Shown here in pieces: positions 58,793 to 64,000 of a DNA stretch of 64,000 bases. The stretch lies in contig NZ_JABEKV010000001.1 of assembly GCF_013283645.1 (NCBI RefSeq), forward strand, positions 1,580,146 through 1,644,145, read 5' to 3'. How positions within the stretch are numbered: position 1 is the stretch's first letter; the number at the start of each line of letters is the position of its first letter. The position numbers were made by a program, and so were the translations under genes. Source of the stretch: Sinorhizobium psoraleae. Lineage in GTDB: Bacteria; Pseudomonadota; Alphaproteobacteria; Rhizobiales; Rhizobiaceae. The notes under the pieces are model-generated. The model ran no database searches. It had not been told where the DNA came from and saw only the letters and a program-made list of their open reading frames with translations.

Positions 58793-59692
58793 TCAACGGT
58801 TGCGGTCGGTATGCCTGGATCTGCCGGGAATTCCGTCACCGCCACCGTCGCCTTTGCCATTATTGGCTTTTCGGAGGTCGCCAGCCTTCTTGCCGCCAGC
58901 TTTCTTGCCACCGGCCTTCTTGCCGCCAGCTTTCTTGCCATCGGCCTTCTTGCCGTCAGCCTTTTTGCCGTCAGCCTTCTTGCCGCCAGCCTTCTTGCCG
59001 TCGACCTTGTCACCGGCCTTACCGCTACCCTTTTCGCCGGCATTCTTGCCGCCAGACTTCTTGCCACCAGGTTTGTCGCCGCCTTTTCCGGGGGCCTTGT
59101 CGCCGCCGCCTTTTCCGCCGCCGTTGTCGCCGCCTTTGCCGCCGCCGTTGTCGCCACCGCCGCCGCCGTTATCGCCGCCGCCGCCTTTGCCGCCGCCGTT
59201 GTCGCCGCCGCCATTGTCGCCGCCGCCGCCGTTGTCGCCGCCGCCGCCGTTGTCACCGCCGCCGCCGTTGTCGCCACCGCCGCCACCGTTGTCGCCACCG
59301 CCGCCGTTGTTACCGCCGCCACCACCGCCAGGAGGGGGAGCGCTACCGCCGCCGCTGCCACCGCCGCCACCGCCGCCGCCTCCACCGGTTCCGCCACCAC
59401 CATTACCGTTGGGCGAACGGGCATCGCTGCGATCGTTCCCCGTGGCGGCACTCTTTATGGTTGCCGTCGAGAGGGGAGGGCACATCTTGATCTGTGCGGG
59501 CGTCAGGATTTTTGAGCGGTTGAGGGCTACGCAGCAGGCCGCAAAGTTACCTTCCGTCAGTGGACTGCATTGTTTTGCAGTCATGCGCTGTCGCTGTACT
59601 GCGTTCGCGTCTGGCGTGATAACTACTGATGCTATTGAAGCCGTCGAAAGGATAAAGAAGAGTTTTAATACGGATCTGTTAAACTTATCCAT
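58793..59692 (-). CDS. Secreted glycine-rich repeat protein
   Basis: 299 residues. Signal peptide (about 1-31, ending PDANA), a short Cys-containing domain (CSPLTEGNFAACCVALNRSKILTPAQIKMC), then a GGGGDN-type repeat tract (about 95-200) and a basic GKKAGGKKADGKK repeat tract (about 205-275). The DNA carries 15-bp tandem repeats. Likely extracellular or envelope structural protein; repeats are prone to length change. 58493-58792 before it holds no supported gene. Confidence 0.75.
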   Translation of the reverse strand: MDKFNRSVLKLFFILSTASIASVVITPDANAVQRQRMTAKQCSPLTEGNFAACCVALNRSKILTPAQIKMCPPLSTATIKSAATGNDRSDARSPNGNGGGGTGGGGGGGGGGSGGGSAPPPGGGGGGNNGGGGDNGGGGGDNGGGGDNGGGGDNGGGGDNGGGDNGGGKGGGGDNGGGGGDNGGGKGGDNGGGKGGGDKAPGKGGDKPGGKKSGGKNAGEKGSGKAGDKVDGKKAGGKKADGKKADGKKADGKKAGGKKAGGKKAGGKKAGDLRKANNGKGDGGGDGIPGRSRHTDRNR

Positions 59693-59891
59693 TACTCAAC
59701 TCCTACAAAATAAATATTTAAAAAAGTAATGAATAATTCGCGTAAAGCGTTAGGCGGTCAAGTTACGAATTATTAGTAGTACGGGCCACAACATCGCCCA
59801 ATTTCGGGTTAATCAACCTTGAGTTAATCCCCTTTGGTTATCTGTAAATCGGACGCGGGAGCGTTGCGCCCGCCGTTGGAGGTCGATCTTT

Positions 59892-60449
59892 ATGAAATTT
59901 TTCGTCGCACAGGCCGTGTCTCTGTCTCTGTTGCTGTTCGTGATCCCGCAGGTGGCCGAGGCGGGTACGACGATGAGGACCGGTGGCAAGGCCTTCGCGC
60001 CACCGGCTTTCGCCTCGTTCTGCGCACGCGAGCCCCGCTTGTGCCGCACCGGTGGCGGGAGCAAGCTCGTCGTTCTCCAGCCGGAAAAGGCGAGTGAGCT
60101 GCAGCAGGTGAACCGCGCGGTCAACGCGCGTATCCGGGAACGGAGCGAAGGGGCAGACGACTGGCGCGTGCCTACGGCCTATGGCGACTGCGAGGATTTC
60201 GCCATCCTGAAGAAGCAGGAATTGCTCAAGCGCGGCTGGCCCGCCTCGGCATTGCTGCTGACAGTCGCCCGCTATCGCGGTGAGGGGCACACGGTGCTGA
60301 CCGTGCGCACCAGCGAGGGCGATCTCGTGCTCGACAACATGACCAATTCCGTCCGCGACTGGTCGAGGACCCCTTACAATTACTTCGCGCGCCAGTCTCA
60401 ATCGAACGGCAGGCGCTGGGAGCGGATCGACGGCGCGCGCCAGATCTGA
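59892..60449 (+). CDS. Bacterial transglutaminase-like cysteine proteinase (BTLCP)
   Basis: 185 residues with signal peptide (about 1-24). Catalytic Cys in YGDCEDFAILK, His in GEGHTVLTV and Asp in LVLDNMTN form the triad of the BTLCP/DUF920 family, periplasmic cysteine proteases of proteobacteria. Confidence 0.9.
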   Translation: MKFFVAQAVSLSLLLFVIPQVAEAGTTMRTGGKAFAPPAFASFCAREPRLCRTGGGSKLVVLQPEKASELQQVNRAVNARIRERSEGADDWRVPTAYGDCEDFAILKKQELLKRGWPASALLLTVARYRGEGHTVLTVRTSEGDLVLDNMTNSVRDWSRTPYNYFARQSQSNGRRWERIDGARQI

Positions 60450-60627
60450 GGCGATAGCCGCCGTCGCGGTCAAGCCACAATCGTCATTTCCGGTCAGACG
60501 CGCGAACTGTCCCTCACGGCGCGTCCGCCGCGATCGACTTCCTGGCCGAGACACATCGGCCAGCGCCGCGCGCCTGATCGGGCGCGCAGCGGTCGTGCGA
60601 CACTTGAAAGCCGAGCTTTCGCGGCGG

Positions 60628-61071
60628 TTAACGTCTTACCGCCACAACCTGCCTCCGGCTGAACTGCGACAGCTGAACGCGCCCCGATTGGTTGCCGCCG
60701 ATCAGTTGTGCAGTCGACTTGGACAGGGCCGACAGGATGCCGACGTGATAGCCACGGCCGGTGCGCACGACGATGACGTCGCCTGGACGCGCAAAGGAGA
60801 GGCGCACGGGCGCACCGAACTGCCGCCAGGAACTTGCGAAACTGTAGGATTTGGGCGGCTGTCGGCCGGCTTTCCGTGCAATCATCCCCATGAAATGCCC
60901 GCACCAGGGCGTGCGAGCGGGATTGATGCCGAGAGCGGCGCGCAGCCGCCTATTGTGTTTGACTTCGTGCATTCCGGTAAATTGCTGGGCGTAGGCCAGC
61001 ATGCCGGCGGTGGCCGTGTCCGGGGCGATGAGGGCGACGGATATTGCGGCGAGAAACGCTAAAACCTTCAT
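60628..61071 (-). CDS. Secreted NlpC/CHAP-like cysteine hydrolase (TIGR02594-like)
   Basis: 147 residues with signal peptide (about 1-22). TPWCGHFMGMIARKAG carries the Cys, GRGYHVGILS the His, LIGGNQSGRV the third residue. Family members cut peptidoglycan peptides. The region 61072-61586 upstream (515 bp) shows no supported gene; only weak overlapping frames and small palindromes. Confidence 0.8.
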   Translation of the reverse strand: MKVLAFLAAISVALIAPDTATAGMLAYAQQFTGMHEVKHNRRLRAALGINPARTPWCGHFMGMIARKAGRQPPKSYSFASSWRQFGAPVRLSFARPGDVIVVRTGRGYHVGILSALSKSTAQLIGGNQSGRVQLSQFSRRQVVAVRR

Positions 61072-61586
61072 GGCTGGGTCTCCTTGCCAGTTTTCGGTGT
61101 GCGTTCACTGCTAGGAGCCATCCGCCTCTATGCGGAGACGCTGAAAGCGAGTAAAATGCTTTGGAATCAAAGCACTAGAACGCCATTGCGCGCTCGCTCG
61201 AACGCGCAGCGAACCACCCTCGGGCTCGGCCATGCCGAGTCCGCTCTTGATTTGTTTCTCTATCCAGCGCGCAGACCCGTGGCGTTCCCGTATTGCGTCG
61301 AACGCTGCAACACGGCACCGACGGGGCGGGCGAACCGCGAGGGTTCTGGCCCAACTCAAACGAAACAAAAATTCGGTATTCCCCTGCCATCCGCTGGATA
61401 GCGGGCGGAGTTTGCCGCCTGCGTGAAGCAAAATTGTGGCAACAACTTTATCCGCGCCATTTCTCCGCGTTCCGAATGTGGCGGCGCGCCGGATTCGACG
61501 CTCGGTCCGGCCATAGAGATCTAGCAGGAGTTGCACTGCCTGTTCCGTTGCCCCAGGATGTGCCAGGGGGATCGGGGAGGCCGGCA

Positions 61587-62564
61587 ATGGAACGCGCGAA
61601 GGAGAAAACGGCCCGAAAGACCGGTGGCGAGGCTGGCGGCAAGGCGGCCGCTACGGACGTGGGCCGAGGCAGGCGGAAGGGCGGGAACGAGGGGGCCGGT
61701 CCCGCCTCCGTGTTCCTCGAGAAGGACCCCGCTATCTGCCTCGTCTACCACGTCAAGGATGCGCAAGGCCGCTACCTGACCGACGAACAGGCGGTGCGTG
61801 CGCTGCAGTCGTCGGCTGTGCCCGCGGACACGATGATCGCGCGCAAGGCGGCCGGCCTCCGCGTCTGCGCGGATGGCGATTCCTGGATCAACATCCTCTG
61901 GCCGCTCTCGGCACTGGCGGGTTACGCGCCGACATTCTTCGATATCCTGGAGGGGCGCTACTACGCCCAGAATGTCGCCTATCCGGGTGATACCTTCGAG
62001 CAAATGCGCCACAAGAAGGATTACCGCCAGCTGGTGAAATCCGCCTCGTTCGACTTCTTCATCTTTTCGGGCGGCGGCAACGACATTCTCGGCGGCGGCG
62101 CCCTGACGGAGCTGCTGCGGCCCAGGACCTCCGGCACGTCGTCCAATCCGAGCAGCTTTCTTCGCCTCGACATCCTCGACCGCAAGGTGCGCTCGCTCGA
62201 GGACGGGTATAGCGAGATTGCGCGCGATGTCGCGATCCAGTCGGCCCCGAAGCGGACGCGGATGCTGGTCCATGGCTACGACGTTCCGAAGCCGGTGGTG
62301 AACGGCCCGTGGCTCGGCCAGCCCTTCACCCGCCGGGGCTTCAACCTGTCTCAGGATGGCGCGCTGATCGAAGGCATTCTCACCCATCTGGTCGACCGCC
62401 TCTACGACATGCTCGACCGCATCGAGCGCGCCCACGACAATATCACCGTCGTTCGCCTGAAGAACGTCGTGCAGGGGCGGTGGAACGACGAGCTTCACCC
62501 GAAGAAGGCGGCCTCGCAGGACCTGGCGCAGAAATTCGTGACGGTGATGGAGCCATCGGTGTGA
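61587..62564 (+). CDS. SGNH/GDSL-type hydrolase
   Basis: 325 residues from ATG at 61587 with GGGGAGG 6 nt upstream; a frame open from 61293 is rejected. Basic low-complexity N-terminus, then GDSW (block I Ser), FIFSGGGNDILGGG (block III) and DELHP (block V). Probable esterase or lipase; no clear signal peptide. Confidence 0.85.
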   Translation: MERAKEKTARKTGGEAGGKAAATDVGRGRRKGGNEGAGPASVFLEKDPAICLVYHVKDAQGRYLTDEQAVRALQSSAVPADTMIARKAAGLRVCADGDSWINILWPLSALAGYAPTFFDILEGRYYAQNVAYPGDTFEQMRHKKDYRQLVKSASFDFFIFSGGGNDILGGGALTELLRPRTSGTSSNPSSFLRLDILDRKVRSLEDGYSEIARDVAIQSAPKRTRMLVHGYDVPKPVVNGPWLGQPFTRRGFNLSQDGALIEGILTHLVDRLYDMLDRIERAHDNITVVRLKNVVQGRWNDELHPKKAASQDLAQKFVTVMEPSV

Positions 62565-62620
62565 ATTGACAGATATCCTCGTGGCTCCGGTCTCCTGCGC
62601 CGCAGACGCGGCGCTGCTGG

Positions 62621-62803
62621 TTTCCTGTGACGAGCACAGGAATGACGGGAGCAAGTGGCAATCACCCCGGACAACACTGACGCCCCGGTCAGCGTTGCTC
62701 TTTTTGCATCTTACCGCATCAAATGTTTCGCGACGTCGTCCGCTCCAACTGCCTCATTCCTGTGCTCGTCACAGGAATCAAGCCACGGCGCGTCTGCGCC
62801 GTG
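62621..62803. repeat. Composite palindromic repeat element, copy 2
   Basis: Left unit 62621-62648 (TTTCCTGTGACGAGCACAGG type hairpin) and right unit 62752-62803 (ATTCCTGTGCTCGTCACAGGAAT plus CACGGCGC...-type hairpin, inverted relative to 52762-52813) enclose 103 bp with CCGGACAACAC (62667-62677) and GCATCAA. Same architecture as 52762-52964, lying in the convergent gap 62565-62879. Confidence 0.65.
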
Positions 62804-62879
62804 TTGCCGTGCTGACTCGTCGCCCGGACGCAGATACAAAGCGCGATGCGGGCGGACGCGCCAGCTTTCCTCATGCGGA

Positions 62880-64000
62880 TTAATCCGCGCTGAGCGCCAC
62901 CGCAGGCTGGAGGCTGGAGGCGTTACGGGCTGGCAGGAAGCCGAAGAGCAGCCCTGTCAGGAACGAGCAGGCGAAGGCGAGCGCCACCGGGCCGATGGTG
63001 AAGCTGACCGGCATGCCGAAAGTTTTTGCGAGGGCGCCGGTGCCGAGGCCCGCGAGGACGCCGATCGCGCCGCCGATAGCGGAAACGACCAGCGCCTCGA
63101 CGATGAACTGCACGAGGATGTCGCGCTCGCGCGCCCCGGTCGCCATGCGCACGCCGATTTCGCGCGTCCGCTCGCTGACGCTGACGAGCATGATGTTCAT
63201 GACGCCGATGCCGCCGACGAGCAGCGAAATCGCCGCGACCGAACCCAGGAAGAGCTTCATCGTATTCGACGTCTCGGTGAAGGCTTCGCGCACCGACGAC
63301 ATGTTGGTGATCTGCGTATCCTCCTTCTTGTGCCGCTCGTTGAGCAGCGCCTGGATGCGCTCCTGCGTCAGGTCGATCGCGGAGGCGTCCTTCACCTCAA
63401 CGGTGATGGTGCGGATGTTGCGCTGGCCGAAGATGCGCATGCTGCCCGTCGTCAGCGGCACGAGGACGACGTCGTCCTGGTCGTTGCCGCCGGCGCTGGC
63501 ACCCTTTTCGCTCATCACGCCGATCACCTGGAAGGGGATCTTGTTGACGAGCACATATTGGCCGATCGGGTCGGAGCCGTCTGCAAACAGCATCTTCACC
63601 ACGGTCTCGCCAAGGACGGCGACGGGTGCGTAGCTTTCCATGTCATCGCGGTTGATGAACTCGCCGTGGCCGACGCTCCAGGATTTCGCCGCCGTGAACT
63701 GCGGCACCGTGCCGTTCGCCGTCGTCTGGTAGTCGACGTTGCCGCGCCTCAGCGTCACCGTGCTCGTCATTTCCGGCACGGCGAAGGCGACGTTCGGCAA
63801 CTCCTGGATCGCGTCGGCATCGGCCGGCACGAGCGTGACGTTGCTTCCGCCGGCGCTGCCGCGGAAATTGGCCATGCTCGGGCGGACGAGGAGAAGATCG
63901 GACCCCATCGAGGAGATGCGGCTCAAGACGGAGTCCTGGGCACCCGTGCCGATCGCGAGCATGGCGACCACCGAGCCGACGCCGATGACGATGCCGAGCA
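62880..64000 (-). CDS. MacB-type ABC transporter permease, C-terminal part (runs off window)
   Basis: The frame is open past the start seen at 63971: codons to 64000 read [10 protein letters not shown], so the 5' part, including any ATPase domain, lies outside. Periplasmic MacB-core-like domain, then three TM segments with [32 protein letters not shown] (FtsX motif) and [17 protein letters not shown]. Exports macrolide-like compounds, peptides or lipoproteins in the family; substrate unknown. Confidence 0.88.
   Translation of the reverse strand, partial: LGIVIGVGSVVAMLAIGTGAQDSVLSRISSMGSDLLLVRPSMANFRGSAGGSNVTLVPADADAIQELPNVAFAVPEMTSTVTLRRGNVDYQTTANGTVPQFTAAKSWSVGHGEFINRDDMESYAPVAVLGETVVKMLFADGSDPIGQYVLVNKIPFQVIGVMSEKGASAGGNDQDDVVLVPLTTGSMRIFGQRNIRTITVEVKDASAIDLTQERIQALLNERHKKEDTQITNMSSVREAFTETSNTMKLFLGSVAAISLLVGGIGVMNIMLVSVSERTREIGVRMATGARERDILVQFIVEALVVSAIGGAIGVLAGLGTGALAKTFGMPVSFTIGPVALAFACSFLTGLLFGFLPARNASSLQPAVALSAD

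Noticed and set aside
58749..59729. Plus-strand Pro/Ser/Phe-rich and Arg/His/Cys-rich frames
   Set aside because: Antisense of the glycine-rich repeat protein; repeats create open frames in several phases. The minus frame has the signal peptide and Cys domain.
61111..61587. 158-codon minus-strand frame between the NlpC-like and SGNH genes
   Set aside because: Overlaps the ribosome binding site and start of the SGNH gene, shows no domain and has an unnatural Arg/Ser/Ala composition.
1..64000. CRISPR arrays, rRNA and tRNA genes
   Set aside because: No regularly spaced repeats with unique spacers and no recognisable rRNA or tRNA sequence were seen on either strand.

Overview
The window reads as a chromosomal segment of an alphaproteobacterium of the Rhizobiaceae, most likely Sinorhizobium/Ensifer. 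The grounds are high GC, a RIME-type intergenic mosaic element at 50255-50427, other rhizobial palindromic repeats, an alphaproteobacterial LexA box (GTTC-N7-GTTC) and gene content typical of the group. Nearly two thirds of the window (893-42178) is one integrated siphovirus-type prophage. It is bounded by a perfect 20-bp direct repeat, with host genes on both sides.

Host, left (1-892): the N-terminal part of a membrane-anchored winged-helix/adenylate-cyclase-like protein on the minus strand, then the stranded original 3' end of the DUF899 gene inside attL.

Prophage. Integrase (1043) and small regulators lead to a replication block (SpoVG-like protein, DUF3987-type primase-helicase) with an iteron-rich, AT-palindromic stretch at 6241-6470 that could be an origin. 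Small early genes follow, then a palindrome cluster at 8775-8838 (possible cos region), an HNH nuclease, P27-type small terminase, large terminase and a complete HK97-type head and long-tail morphogenesis cluster (portal, protease, capsid, connectors, tail tube, chaperones, tape measure, tail tip, tailspike; 9308-27981). Accessory genes come next: three minus-strand small genes, an RTX calcium-binding protein, and a LexA-box-controlled two-gene operon. The lysis region (31442-33357) holds GH24 endolysin, 3TM holin and an auxiliary membrane protein. The right arm (33388-41936) is mostly leftward and accessory. It has two HEPN proteins that converge on a remnant of a LigD ligase, a lipoprotein, excisionase-like regulators, a BRCT protein, a divergent XRE repressor region, a second HNH nuclease, a membrane protein and an ExoI-like protein.

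Host, right (42145-64000): DUF899 gene whose last codons are supplied by the phage, pdxJ, a MocR regulator, DUF983 and GDCCVxC small proteins. Then comes a metal-stress module: ECF sigma factor plus NrsF-type anti-sigma, with near-identical GTAACA-N15-CGAA promoters in front of both the sigma gene and a bufferin-type operon (DUF2282, DUF692, DUF2063, DoxX). It is followed by an HCCA isomerase/DsbA-like protein, an NmrA-type SDR with divergent HxlR regulator, racemase with divergent Lrp regulator, SRAP peptidase, NDH-2, an APH-type kinase, a membrane-anchored SNase-like nuclease, a glycine-rich repeat protein, two secreted cysteine-hydrolase-type proteins, an SGNH hydrolase and the C-terminal part of a MacB-type ABC permease running off the window.

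The best candidates for undescribed biology are the HEPN/LigD-remnant segment (33716-36135), the SOS-controlled small operon with an apparent frameshift (30863-31290), the tail chaperone ORF lacking any standard start codon (18191-18427), and the C-terminal exchange made by integration in the DUF899 gene. All functional calls come from reading the sequence; no database search was run.
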